From positions 1 through 7,951 of the forward strand of contig JAGLRT010000069.1 of the NCBI GenBank assembly GCA_023136155.1: a DNA stretch of 7,951 nt, written 5' to 3'. Below, in pieces: positions 1 through 6,313 of this stretch. Source of the DNA: Methanosarcinales archaeon (GTDB taxonomy: Archaea > Halobacteriota > Methanosarcinia > Methanosarcinales > Methanocomedenaceae). Within the stretch, counting starts at the first letter, position 1. Every line of letters starts with the position of its first letter. Under the pieces are notes generated by a model that was not told the origin of the DNA, did no database searches, and saw only the letters and a list, made by a program, of their open reading frames with translations. Position numbers and translations under genes: made by a program.

Positions 1-223
1 TCAGGTATGCATGGACATCCGCAAGCAGTACAGTTACATTGAAACCTGCATTTTGCAGGTCAATGAGTTTGTTTACGGTCAGGACATGGCCCATATGAAT
101 TTTACCACTGGGTTCATATCCTACATAAGCAGTAGGAGCTTCTTTAGATTCAATAAGAGCTTCAAGTTCTTCCTGTGTTACAATCTCTTCAGTATTGCGC
201 TTAATAAGTGAAAGTCTGTCCAT
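1..223 (-). CDS. tyrS: Tyrosyl-tRNA synthetase, N-terminal part (truncated by window edge)
   Basis: This is the first 74 codons of an archaeal tyrosyl-tRNA synthetase, a cytoplasmic class I enzyme that charges tRNA-Tyr using ATP. The translation contains AYVGYEPSGKIHMGH at residues 32-46, with the class I HIGH signature as HMGH (43-46) and the tyrosine-pocket Tyr33. This is followed by LIDLQNAGFNV and LLADVHAYL, which match the Rossmann-fold start of archaeal TyrRS as I know it from the Methanocaldococcus enzyme. The ATG at 223 is chosen because an AGGTGG ribosome binding site lies 10 nt upstream (234-239), and the length before the HIGH motif is normal for the family. The frame is open to base 1; the KMSKS loop and anticodon-binding part lie outside the window. 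A TATA-like block at 265-282 would place the transcript start near 245-250. Confidence 0.93.
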   Translation of the reverse strand, partial: MDRLSLIKRNTEEIVTQEELEALIESKEAPTAYVGYEPSGKIHMGHVLTVNKLIDLQNAGFNVTVLLADVHAYL

Positions 224-264
224 AACTGTTCAACCACCTGGTAGATTCCAGAGTACACTATTTT

Positions 265-282
265 AGATAATATAAATATATC
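265..282. promoter_or_regulatory. TATA-rich block, likely tyrS promoter (possibly bidirectional)
   Basis: The segment reads AGATAATATAAATATATC on the plus strand and TATATTTATATTATCT on the minus strand. On the minus strand it lies about 25 nt upstream of a start point just ahead of the tyrS ribosome binding site, the normal archaeal TATA-to-start distance. Because it is nearly symmetric in base content, it could equally direct a plus-strand transcript beginning near 298-303, where the structured stretch begins. No start site is proven. Confidence 0.5.
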
Positions 283-432
283 TACAACCAGCGCCAGCGA
301 GAAAGCACCTTTCGGGTGCAAATGAAGCTCTCCACATCAGAGCTGTGGGGCACTCTCATGTCCCAGGCTACTGAGATTGCATTGACAATGGCTTGTCCCA
401 ACCGCAGCAAAGCTGTGGAGTATAACAATTAA
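283..432 (+). other. Structured stretch: candidate small RNA or decayed mobile-element end
   Basis: This stretch is less AT-rich than its flanks and is rich in pairing. Hairpin GCACC (305-309) pairs with GGTGC (315-319). AGCTCT (326-331) pairs perfectly with AGAGCT (339-344). CTCCACA (330-336) can instead pair perfectly with TGTGGAG (414-420), or with TGTGGGG (344-350) using one wobble. CATTG-A-CAATG lies at 380-390. One plus frame is open from 271 to a TAA at 432; starting at the ATG at 322 it would encode 36 residues (MKLSTSELWGTLMSQ...), preceded by GGTG at 315-318. I do not recognise this peptide. The stretch could be a small structured RNA driven by the TATA block at 265-282, or the eroded 3' end of a transposon gene with its terminal fold. 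Strand and extent are uncertain. Confidence 0.25.
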
Positions 433-509
433 GATGAATACACCCATTTTCATAATTCATACTTGTATACTTGTTTCTGGATACTGGATGTCTACAGCTG
501 AAAACTTCA

Positions 510-1094
510 TTATAATAACCTGAATATCAGGTCATAAGCATTTTTTTCAGTACTTCCTGCACATTTATATATAATGTTATTATATGATTCCATCTGAATT
601 AAATATTTATTATTCTTAAAAACTTTGTAGCGCGTGGCAAGAATTGCTACTTCAATAACCGCATTGAAGGCTCGATTCACCGGTCTTATCTCCTGTTGTC
701 TAATTGTGCCATTGACAGGATGCAATTCAGCAACCAGAACCGTGTCCTCACTGTTATATTCTGCTTCAAAGAGCATCCAGGCATTGCAATTCGCTATCAC
801 CGGAAAATCTTCACCATTGTCTGTCTTTATAAATTCGAACACTTCATCATCCACATCTGACAATGCTGAACGTACAAACAATACCAGGTCAAAGACCATA
901 TTAGCAGCCAGCAGTCCTGTTTCCTTTATGTTGGAATAAGTTTGCGAGCCATTGTACACCCTGACCATGAGTTTCCCCTCACGCCTGATTATACCTATGG
1001 GTGCTGCATTGGGTTTACCATCTGAAGAAACTGTTGTCACAATAACCTCATTGATCCCCTCCCATAAACCGTACATATCAAGTTCCAGATTCAA
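510..1094 (-). CDS. DUF447 family protein (flavin-reductase-like split barrel)
   Basis: This 194-residue cytoplasmic protein belongs to the mainly archaeal DUF447 family. The N-terminal half has the split-barrel pattern of FMN-binding proteins: GINEVIVTT (13-21), a turn SSDGKPNAAPIGI (23-35), a strand KLMVRVYNGSQTY (41-53) and NMVFDLVLF (65-73). The second half is predicted helical, with conserved-looking NRAFNAVIEVAI followed by a tail ending DLIFRLL. The start is TTG at 1094, chosen because it overlaps the stop of the upstream gene (TTGA, 1094-1091) and has a GGGGGA ribosome binding site about 8 nt upstream, inside that gene; an ATG six codons later (1076) is the alternative. The overlap implies translational coupling with the CitG-like protein. 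No catalytic activity is established for DUF447; flavin or another cofactor as ligand is inferred from the fold. From memory, relatives occur with tetrahydromethanopterin genes in methylotrophic bacteria, hinting at pterin cofactor metabolism. Confidence 0.85.
   Translation of the reverse strand: MNLELDMYGLWEGINEVIVTTVSSDGKPNAAPIGIIRREGKLMVRVYNGSQTYSNIKETGLLAANMVFDLVLFVRSALSDVDDEVFEFIKTDNGEDFPVIANCNAWMLFEAEYNSEDTVLVAELHPVNGTIRQQEIRPVNRAFNAVIEVAILATRYKVFKNNKYLIQMESYNNIIYKCAGSTEKNAYDLIFRLL
518..532 (-). terminator. Possible terminator hairpin at the 3' end of DUF447
   Basis: ACCTGA (518-523) and TCAGGT (527-532) form a perfect 6-bp stem with a 3-nt loop inside the last codons of the DUF447 gene. 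On the minus strand it is followed by TTATTATAATGAAGTTTT, a U-rich tract compatible with archaeal termination. The short loop and coding location make this weak. Confidence 0.3.
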
Positions 1095-1993
1095 ACTTCC
1101 AGTCCCCCTATCAACGCAACGAACAGCCCGGCAATCATAATATCTGCAGTTGACCCGGGATTTATACCATCCCGTATAAGTTCTTCATCAAAAGCACGGA
1201 TATCATCCCTTGCATCATCAAATCCTGAAACTTCAATAGTATTAACGATGCCTTTTGCCCGTGCAGATACATTCTCAGCCGTGCGGCCGTCGAATTTTAT
1301 CCCTATGAAAGTATCCGGATTCCCTGAAAGTATCTCCAGGAAACTCCATACCACTGCATCATTTAGGCATACTTGTTCTTTTTTAACCAGAATACTGTTG
1401 GCACATGAAAAGGTAAGGAGATAACCGCATATCCACTCCTTTGCAATCATATCATATGAAGAAGATATCTCCATCAACTGGTACAATGTGGTCCCGTTGC
1501 TCCTGATGTTGTCAATTGATGTCGGGTCGTTCAGGTCAAGGTCAGATACATCTTTTACTTTTACCCCTGCCTGTGAAAATACTTTGTAGATCTCAACCGC
1601 ATCCTCCACAGTAGTATTTTGCACCAGTTCCATGGTCCTGTTCTTCAACTCAGGGAAAAAATCAGGTGTGCTTTCGTTCATTTTCGCAAGTTTCCCTGCT
1701 GCCATTACAAGCGGTAAAAGCAGAATAAACGCACCGAAATGAGTATTACCGCCTTTTTGCCATTTCCCGCTTTCAAGCACAGCCTTGTGTATGTATCTGC
1801 CAATACCCCCATGATCCTGCGACGCCTGCTCAAACACCGGGTATACGCTTACAGCCGAAGCCATGAAATGTTCGAAATGAGTGTCAGGATAGTTGTGGTC
1901 CCTGTCCACATTGCCAGGTTTGGGTGTGGCACATACTTCCAGTATCATAGCAAGTTGGGCATACTGGGCAATACGGTGATTATTATATGTCAT
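1091..1993 (-). CDS. CitG/MdcB-family protein (triphosphoribosyl-dephospho-CoA synthase-like)
   Basis: This 300-residue cytoplasmic protein belongs to the CitG family. Characterised members use ATP and dephospho-CoA to make 2'-(5''-triphosphoribosyl)-3'-dephospho-CoA, releasing adenine; it is the prosthetic-group precursor of citrate or malonate lyase. Family marks are ATPKPGNVD (22-30), HGGIGRYIH (61-69) and the GGNTHFG-AFILLLPL segment (81-95) matching the nucleotide-binding NT..G signature; the rest is all-helical and of normal length. The ATG at 1993 is taken as the start; an in-frame GTG lies at 1999 and neither has a strong ribosome binding site. A TATA box (2034-2046) gives a leader of about 20 nt. 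No citrate or malonate lyase gene is nearby, and the partner is DUF447 (TTGA overlap), so the real substrate is probably not lyase CoA. Attaching a ribose phosphate from ATP to another cofactor precursor, for example in methanopterin synthesis, is my inference. Confidence 0.85.
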   Translation of the reverse strand: MTYNNHRIAQYAQLAMILEVCATPKPGNVDRDHNYPDTHFEHFMASAVSVYPVFEQASQDHGGIGRYIHKAVLESGKWQKGGNTHFGAFILLLPLVMAAGKLAKMNESTPDFFPELKNRTMELVQNTTVEDAVEIYKVFSQAGVKVKDVSDLDLNDPTSIDNIRSNGTTLYQLMEISSSYDMIAKEWICGYLLTFSCANSILVKKEQVCLNDAVVWSFLEILSGNPDTFIGIKFDGRTAENVSARAKGIVNTIEVSGFDDARDDIRAFDEELIRDGINPGSTADIMIAGLFVALIGGLEV

Positions 1994-2033
1994 AAGCACT
2001 TAGTCCGGTATTCTTTCTGGTTTTGATGATTTG

Positions 2034-2046
2034 ATAATATATTATC
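2034..2046 (-). promoter_or_regulatory. TATA box of the CitG-like/DUF447 operon
   Basis: On the minus strand the element reads GGATAATATATTATC, about 45 nt upstream of the ATG at 1993. It predicts a transcript start near 2015 and a short leader. The purine-rich GG just upstream fits a B-recognition element. The TATA core ATAATATATTAT is nearly self-complementary. Confidence 0.55.
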
Positions 2047-2360
2047 CTACTGTTATTGTTCTTATGATTGTGCATAATTTTGTACCAAGTGTGTATAACT
2101 ATATGTTCTTTCAACACACCTCAGCCTTAGTAAAGGCAAAAAAATGCGTTTATACTTTCCTATACATCAAAAATATCCCACGAAAAAGGTTCACCTTTTG
2201 AGTTGATTAGGAGTAAAAGAACGACCCTTTTGCTTTTGAATCCGTGTGATTTGATTCGACCGGGACTGGCAAGTACAGATTAAAAGTAACTTTTCTCAGG
2301 TTAAAGTCATATCTCTAACTATAATATTTAGTTATAATAGAAATATATATTGATAGTTCC
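2047..2360. other. AT-rich spacer without a recognisable gene
   Basis: Both strands were read and only very short open frames were found, for example a 20-codon frame from the ATG at 2154. No tRNA T-loop, box C/D pair or coding pattern convinced me. It holds three small symmetric elements: AAAAGG/CCTTTT at 2184-2199 (loop TTCA), GAATC/GATTC with a 10-nt loop near 2237-2257, and TAACTA/TAGTTA at 2316-2334. The last lies 27 nt beyond the DUF89 stop and may belong to its 3' end. Confidence 0.5.
2316..2334. repeat. Perfect inverted repeat downstream of DUF89
   Basis: TAACTA (2316-2321) and TAGTTA (2329-2334) are perfect complements around a 7-nt AT loop. The position just beyond the 3' end of the minus-strand DUF89 gene suggests an RNA 3'-end hairpin, but the stem is AT-only apart from one C-G pair and would be weak. 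No long U tract follows. Confidence 0.3.
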
Positions 2361-3230
2361 CTATTCTACCAGTTTTGCCACCAGCATGTCCATTTTTAGT
2401 CCCATGTCATCTGCTACTGCCTGGCATTTTGTCCGCAACAGATAAGCAATGGGTCGATAGCCATACTCAGACATTGTCTCATAATTGGCCATACCTTTAC
2501 TGATAATAAGAGATGCACGCTCAAAGGCATCCACAAGTTCAGCCGGAGCCTCATCCAGACACACACCGATGGCGTTGGATCCCGTGGTCAGCACCCTGTC
2601 AACCTTTTTCGCAATACCATGTATTTCCACATCTTCCATTGTAGCATCATTCAGCATTGGCGCACCCCGCACTACAAGCGTCACCTTGCCGCCAAGGCCC
2701 CTTATCTGTTCAATAACCAGGGTGTCCAGCAGCACTTCTCCGCTGTTATCTGCAATATACACAACATTATCCAGCAGCGGTACCAGCTTGTCAGTATCAT
2801 CCACATCAATACCCTGAATGAATAGCCGCTTGAACTCGGTTTCAAAATTCTGTTCATTAACATCAAAACCTTCAACACCGAAATCAAGGGTATTGCCTAT
2901 TGTAGCAGCTACCACTGCACGGCGGAAACCTTCAGCAGATATGTCATCACCCACAAGCGACCTTGCCAGCGGCATTAATTCCACTGCCAGTTCCCTGCTA
3001 AACACCTTTATTTCCAGATACGGGTCCTGATTCCCCATCGCACGGTAAGCGCTGCGGTGAACTGTTGTGGATATTCTGGCAGCTGGCTCGCCCAGCCTGT
3101 ATGTACGGTGCAATGCATCCAGCCCTGCCACAACTGCTGCATTGACAGTCTCGGTATCATCGGTCAACAGCAGTGCCTGATAATGCACCCTTGAGAGGAG
3201 GCAGTGTGCACATCTGGGGTCTATCTTCAA
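2361..3230 (-). CDS. DUF89 family protein, metal-dependent (damage-control) phosphatase, archaeal AF1104 type
   Basis: This complete 289-residue cytoplasmic protein belongs to the DUF89/ARMT1-like family, whose characterised members are metal-dependent phosphatases acting on phosphosugars or damaged phosphometabolites; the substrate of this one is not known. Visible marks are an N-terminal CAHC pair (Cys7, Cys10) typical of the archaeal subfamily, the metal-site block YIADNSGEVLLD (158-169, with Asp161, Asn162, Glu165, Asp169), RGAPMLNDAT (188-197) and SKGMANYE (244-251). A further Cys269 in RTKC may join the N-terminal cysteines. The start is a TTG at 3230: a stop codon is immediately upstream in frame, GGTGA lies 6 nt before it (3237-3241), and the CxxC then falls at its usual place near the N-terminus. 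The gene is divergent from the small protein at 3292, with 61 bp between start codons. Confidence 0.9.
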   Translation of the reverse strand: MKIDPRCAHCLLSRVHYQALLLTDDTETVNAAVVAGLDALHRTYRLGEPAARISTTVHRSAYRAMGNQDPYLEIKVFSRELAVELMPLARSLVGDDISAEGFRRAVVAATIGNTLDFGVEGFDVNEQNFETEFKRLFIQGIDVDDTDKLVPLLDNVVYIADNSGEVLLDTLVIEQIRGLGGKVTLVVRGAPMLNDATMEDVEIHGIAKKVDRVLTTGSNAIGVCLDEAPAELVDAFERASLIISKGMANYETMSEYGYRPIAYLLRTKCQAVADDMGLKMDMLVAKLVE

Positions 3231-3248
3231 TTATGGTCACCTTTAGCA

Positions 3249-3258
3249 ATATTAATAT
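3249..3258. promoter_or_regulatory. Palindromic TATA-like element in the divergent gap
   Basis: ATATTAATAT is a perfect 10-bp palindrome in the 61-bp gap between the DUF89 TTG (3230) and the small-protein ATG (3292). For the plus-strand gene it predicts a transcript start near 3279, just ahead of the GGTGA at 3282-3286. For DUF89 it would sit very close to the start codon, so ATTAAGTATT (minus strand, 3271-3280) is a better placed TATA for that direction. A run of six G (3263-3268) lies between the two. Confidence 0.4.
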
Positions 3259-3291
3259 CTGTGGGGGGACAATACTTAATCGGTGATAAAT

Positions 3292-3684
3292 ATGTCGGAG
3301 CAAGAACCTAAAGACTGCGATGAGTGGGAAGCCTTTGCAGATACTAAATATAGAGATATCAAAGAGGCCATCAAGAATATTGAAAATAAAGGTTCCTCCC
3401 AGTCAGTTGAGCAAAATGTGAGGGATGCTGCAAAGGGTTTTGGTGACATGATAATGTCGCTGGGTGCCCTTGCGTATGGGGTCAGTAGTGAAGTGGCCCA
3501 TAAAGCATCGCCTGACAAGGCTGCCGAATTCCAGAAAGATATGACTGAAAAGGCCAGTGCCACCCGGAATGTCATTGCAGATGAACTGGATAAGGTTTCC
3601 AGGCACTTGCGGGCTGAACAGGCAAAAGATGGGGAGAATGAGGCTGAACCACGGCCCGATGATGGGCCAACTGATACTACATGA
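3292..3684 (+). CDS. Hypothetical helical protein with acidic proline-containing tail
   Basis: I do not recognise this 130-residue protein. It is highly charged and predicted mostly helical: an acidic N-terminus (1-22), a helix RDIKEAIKNIENK (21-33), a helix VRDAAKGFGDMIMSLGALAYGV (43-64) with a mildly hydrophobic centre that is too short and polar for a membrane segment, a long charged helix SPDKAAEFQKDMTEK...DELDKVSRHLRAEQ (73-110), and a disordered tail rich in D, E, P and T (112-130). One cysteine is present (Cys9). The ATG at 3292 is preferred over the GTG at 3283 because the ribosome binding site GGTGA (3282-3286) covers that GTG and lies 5 nt before the ATG. No signal peptide is seen. 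It is transcribed away from DUF89 and followed by a spacer, so it is probably a single gene. A soluble helical-bundle or coiled-coil role is the most that can be said. Confidence 0.7.
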   Translation: MSEQEPKDCDEWEAFADTKYRDIKEAIKNIENKGSSQSVEQNVRDAAKGFGDMIMSLGALAYGVSSEVAHKASPDKAAEFQKDMTEKASATRNVIADELDKVSRHLRAEQAKDGENEAEPRPDDGPTDTT

Positions 3685-3733
3685 GGGCAAAAAGCGGTAT
3701 TTTTCTGTTGACTTTGCTTTGATGTATTGAGCA

Positions 3734-3750
3734 TTCATTTGTCAAATGAA
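3734..3750. repeat. 17-nt palindrome
   Basis: TTCATTTG (3734-3741) and CAAATGAA (3743-3750) are perfect complements around a single T. It lies 50 nt beyond the stop of the helical protein and about 140 nt before SepCysS. A one-base centre suits a dimeric protein binding site better than an RNA hairpin, although a larger loop could serve as a 3'-end fold. Confidence 0.45.
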
Positions 3751-3800
3751 ATGGTTCGAGATTAATTGAGGTATTCCGTTGTCAAAGTACAATTTATTAT

Positions 3801-3814
3801 CTACTGTTAAGTAG
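3801..3814 (+). repeat. Small hairpin upstream of SepCysS
   Basis: CTACT (3801-3805) pairs with AGTAG (3810-3814) around GTTA. It is about 45 nt upstream of the predicted TATA box of SepCysS, so it is probably not in the SepCysS transcript. It may be part of a regulator site or be incidental. Confidence 0.25.
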
Positions 3815-3845
3815 TTCGCTACCTTACCTAAAAAATAGACATCAT

Positions 3846-3853
3846 TATTATAA
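3846..3853 (+). promoter_or_regulatory. TATA box of SepCysS
   Basis: ATTATAAA lies about 40 nt upstream of the ATG at 3892 and predicts a transcript start near 3874-3878. The leader would be about 15 nt and include GTGATC (3883-3888), which matches part of the archaeal anti-Shine-Dalgarno complement GGTGATC. Confidence 0.5.
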
Positions 3854-3891
3854 ACCTGGATATCTATTACGGCACCTGGGATGTGATCACC

Positions 3892-5037
3892 ATGGTTATT
3901 GAACAACAACTACAAAAATTCCAATGTATCAAACGCTCCACCCGTGGAACCATCAACATCGACCCCCTACAGCGCGGCGGGATATTGACCGATGAGGCCA
4001 GGGCGGCCCTGATGGAGTGGGGTGACGGCTATTCTATATGCGATTTCTGTCCTGGTGTACTGGATATGATCAAAACTCCGCCAATCTTTGATTTCATACA
4101 CAAGGTCCTACCCGAGTTTTTAGGTACTGACCATGCCAGGGTGACCAACGGCGCCAGGGAGTCCAAGTTCGCTATCATGCATTCCATGACAAATGAAGGT
4201 GATTGGATAGTGCTGGACCAGAGCGCCCATTATACTTCATACGTAGCAGCCCAGCGGGCCCGACTTAACATAAAAGCAGTGCCAAATTCCGGATCACCTG
4301 ATTACCGAATCACTTCAGAGGGGTATGCCAATGCCATCCAGGAGGTCATCAAAGAGACGGGTAAAACCCCAGCACTGGCATTGGTCACCTACCCGGACGG
4401 CAACTACGGCAACATTCCGGATGTAAAAAAGATAGCAGCGGTAAGCTACGAACATGACGTACCATTGATATTGAATGGTGCATATTCGGTGGGCAGAATG
4501 CCTGTGAATGCAAAAGACCTGGGTGCTGATTTCATAGTTGGCAGCGGGCACAAATCCATGGCATCTTCAGGCCCCATTGGCGTGCTGGGAGTTTCAGAGG
4601 AATATTCCTCAAAAGTATTAGAAAAATCACCCACACATAAGGTCAAGGAAATAGAGATGCTGGGCTGTACTGCCAGGGGGGCCACTATCATGACTATGAT
4701 GGCTTCCTTCCCCAAAGTGTTCGAGCGTACCAAACACTGGGACAGTGAAGTAGAGAATGCACGCTGGTTCTCATCACAACTAGAATCTCTTGGACTGATT
4801 CAGATGGGTGACAAACCACACAACCATGACCTGATGTTCTTCGAAGCGCCCGTACTCTATGAAATGTCACAGACCGCCAAAGATGGGCGGTATTTCCTAT
4901 ATAAGGAATTGAAAGCCCGGAACATTCACGGTATCAAGGCAGGACTCACCAAGTTCTTCAAACTCAGCACTTTCGGTGTACACAGGGACGACCTGAAAGT
5001 TGTGGTTGATGCTTTTGATGAGATCATAAATTCATAG
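3892..5037 (+). CDS. pscS: O-phospho-L-seryl-tRNA:Cys-tRNA synthase (SepCysS)
   Basis: SepCysS is a PLP enzyme that converts O-phosphoseryl-tRNA(Cys), made by SepRS, to Cys-tRNA(Cys) with a sulfur donor; it is the indirect cysteine route of methanogens and Archaeoglobus. The 381-residue translation is full length. It has the family N-terminus RGTINIDPLQRGG (18-30), the essential cysteine pair CDFCPG (Cys50, Cys53), VTNGARESKFAIMH (84-97) in the cofactor-binding part, a histidine in LDQSAHYTSY, the Asn in LILNGAYSVG (192-201; the family's aldolase-fold strand) and the PLP lysine in GSGHKSMASSGP (Lys221). A third cysteine, LGCTARGA (Cys259), corresponds to the conserved Cys near 272 in Methanocaldococcus. 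The ATG at 3892 is preferred over the GTG at 3883 because GTGATC looks like the ribosome binding site; the longer form would add three residues. SepRS is not in the window. The gene ends 61 bp from the convergent radical SAM gene. Confidence 0.95.
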   Translation: MVIEQQLQKFQCIKRSTRGTINIDPLQRGGILTDEARAALMEWGDGYSICDFCPGVLDMIKTPPIFDFIHKVLPEFLGTDHARVTNGARESKFAIMHSMTNEGDWIVLDQSAHYTSYVAAQRARLNIKAVPNSGSPDYRITSEGYANAIQEVIKETGKTPALALVTYPDGNYGNIPDVKKIAAVSYEHDVPLILNGAYSVGRMPVNAKDLGADFIVGSGHKSMASSGPIGVLGVSEEYSSKVLEKSPTHKVKEIEMLGCTARGATIMTMMASFPKVFERTKHWDSEVENARWFSSQLESLGLIQMGDKPHNHDLMFFEAPVLYEMSQTAKDGRYFLYKELKARNIHGIKAGLTKFFKLSTFGVHRDDLKVVVDAFDEIINS

Positions 5038-5098
5038 ATGAGCCAGTATAAAAATACCTGGGCGAAAAGTAAAAATGAAATCCGGAATGTAAGAGATG

Positions 5099-6283
5099 TC
5101 ATTTAACTGACATATCAAATGGCATCTCGGCGTCTTCAGGTATGGTATGAATATATTGCTTCCTGAAAGCTGCATCTCGCATCAGGCATGATGGGGGGCT
5201 TTTCTTATATGCGGCTGTTTTACCCATACGCTTCCAGATATCCTGCAGGGGTTCGTCCCTGATATTACCGAATTTAAAGGGTGTATAGGCACAGGGCAGC
5301 ACATCGCCTGCAGATGTTATATGTACCCACCTGCGGCCTGCAAAGCAGCCGAACATATCAGGCCCCATGAAGTATGGGAATGCAGTGATACGGGGTCCAT
5401 CAGTGAGCTTGTTCTTCTCCTTCTGGAACTTACCCAACCTATCCACATCATTTGAACCGATAGTTTCATCTTCATGGTCAAGCCACCTACCCACTGCGAT
5501 AATCTCGTATAACGACATTTCGTGCATACCCTTGGATTCAGCCAGGGCATAGAAATCGTCAAGTTCATCGATATTATTGGGCGACACCACCACGAACATA
5601 TCAGTGAGCAGCCCCGCATCAATGGCATTTGTGATGCCGTTAATGGCATCCTCGTATGAACCGCTCCGACCCCTAACCCGTTCATGTTCTTCCTTGCGAG
5701 GGCTGTCGATACTTACTCTGATTGCATACAATCCCGCATCCTTCAATTCTTTTGCCTTATCTCTGGTAAGCCCGTAACCTGATGTGAAACTAGTTGCGAT
5801 AGCTTTCGTTTTGTCCACATGTCTTATCATATCTGGCAGGTCTTTCCTGAGTAAAGGCTCGCCACCGTCAAAGGATATCAGATACGAGCCAAGATCGATC
5901 GATTCGTCCACTACCCGGTTGACCTCTTCTAGTGAGAGTTCGGGGTCTGCAATGATATCAGCAGCCCCGCAGTGGATGCAATTATTGGGACAGCGCATGG
6001 TAATGCCGATAGATGACTGGTCTGGCACACGTTTTTTAAGCATGGCCGATATCTGTGCCGATATCAAACGGTCGAAAGCGGTGCTGGGAACAGGAGGTGC
6101 CCATGACGAGAAAATGATTTTTTCATCATCTATTGATATGGGTTTCTCTTCAAGGAACATCTTATTTATACGTTTTATAATAGGTTTTGCTACCGTAGAC
6201 ATCGTACCCTCAGGCACCAGCTGCACCTTATCGTTCTCGGTAATGGCATTTATTTTAATGTATGATTTGTCGTATACTCTCAT
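5099..6283 (-). CDS. Radical SAM protein with SPASM-like C-terminus, in a ccmDE operon
   Basis: This 394-residue enzyme binds a 4Fe-4S cluster and S-adenosylmethionine. The cluster motif is RCPNNCIHC (Cys98, Cys102, Cys105; CX3CX2C), the SAM-binding GGE block is FDGGEP (138-143), and VSIDSPRKEEHERVRGRSGSYEDAINGI (190-217) resembles the AhbC/AhbD/NirJ/PqqE group. The C-terminal part has GCF (Cys313), SAGDVLPCAYTPFKFGNIRDEPLQDIW (324-350, Cys331) and a late Cys366, a reduced SPASM or twitch type auxiliary-cluster region. About 90 residues precede the cluster motif and include SSWAPPVPSTAFDRL (59-73), which I do not recognise. Start ATG 6283 has AAGGAAGGTAAGGG immediately upstream. It begins 30 nt after ccmE on the same strand, so it is probably co-transcribed. 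Heme or cytochrome c modification fits the context, but the residue after the cluster motif is G rather than the Y usual in AhbC/NirJ, so I do not assign either. Confidence 0.87.
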   Translation of the reverse strand: MRVYDKSYIKINAITENDKVQLVPEGTMSTVAKPIIKRINKMFLEEKPISIDDEKIIFSSWAPPVPSTAFDRLISAQISAMLKKRVPDQSSIGITMRCPNNCIHCGAADIIADPELSLEEVNRVVDESIDLGSYLISFDGGEPLLRKDLPDMIRHVDKTKAIATSFTSGYGLTRDKAKELKDAGLYAIRVSIDSPRKEEHERVRGRSGSYEDAINGITNAIDAGLLTDMFVVVSPNNIDELDDFYALAESKGMHEMSLYEIIAVGRWLDHEDETIGSNDVDRLGKFQKEKNKLTDGPRITAFPYFMGPDMFGCFAGRRWVHITSAGDVLPCAYTPFKFGNIRDEPLQDIWKRMGKTAAYKKSPPSCLMRDAAFRKQYIHTIPEDAEMPFDMSVK

Positions 6284-6313
6284 GGTCCCTTACCTTCCTT
6301 TCTTCAACATCGA

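Noticed and set aside
11..211. Plus-strand open frame of 66 codons
   Set aside because: It lies antisense to tyrS, whose minus-strand frame carries the HIGH motif and other TyrRS signatures.
459..474. Tandem ATACTTGT x2
   Set aside because: Only two short units; no array, no spacers, so not a CRISPR or meaningful satellite.
2154..2216. 20-codon plus frame in the spacer (MRLYFPIHQKYP...)
   Set aside because: No ribosome binding site and no recognisable pattern.
2237..2257. GAATC/GATTC stem considered as a tRNA T-arm
   Set aside because: The loop is 10 nt, lacks the TTCGA pattern in place, and there is no acceptor, D or anticodon arm around it.
3276..3738. Two minus-strand open frames (152 and 111 codons) over the helical protein
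   Set aside because: They are antisense to a frame with a good ribosome binding site. Their translations are serine-rich and low in charge, as expected of shadows, and no promoter is evident.
5038..5106. 22-codon plus frame directly after SepCysS (MSQYKNTWAKSK...)
   Set aside because: Very short, no ribosome binding site of its own beyond the overlap region, and it runs into the convergent gene; it reads as chance.
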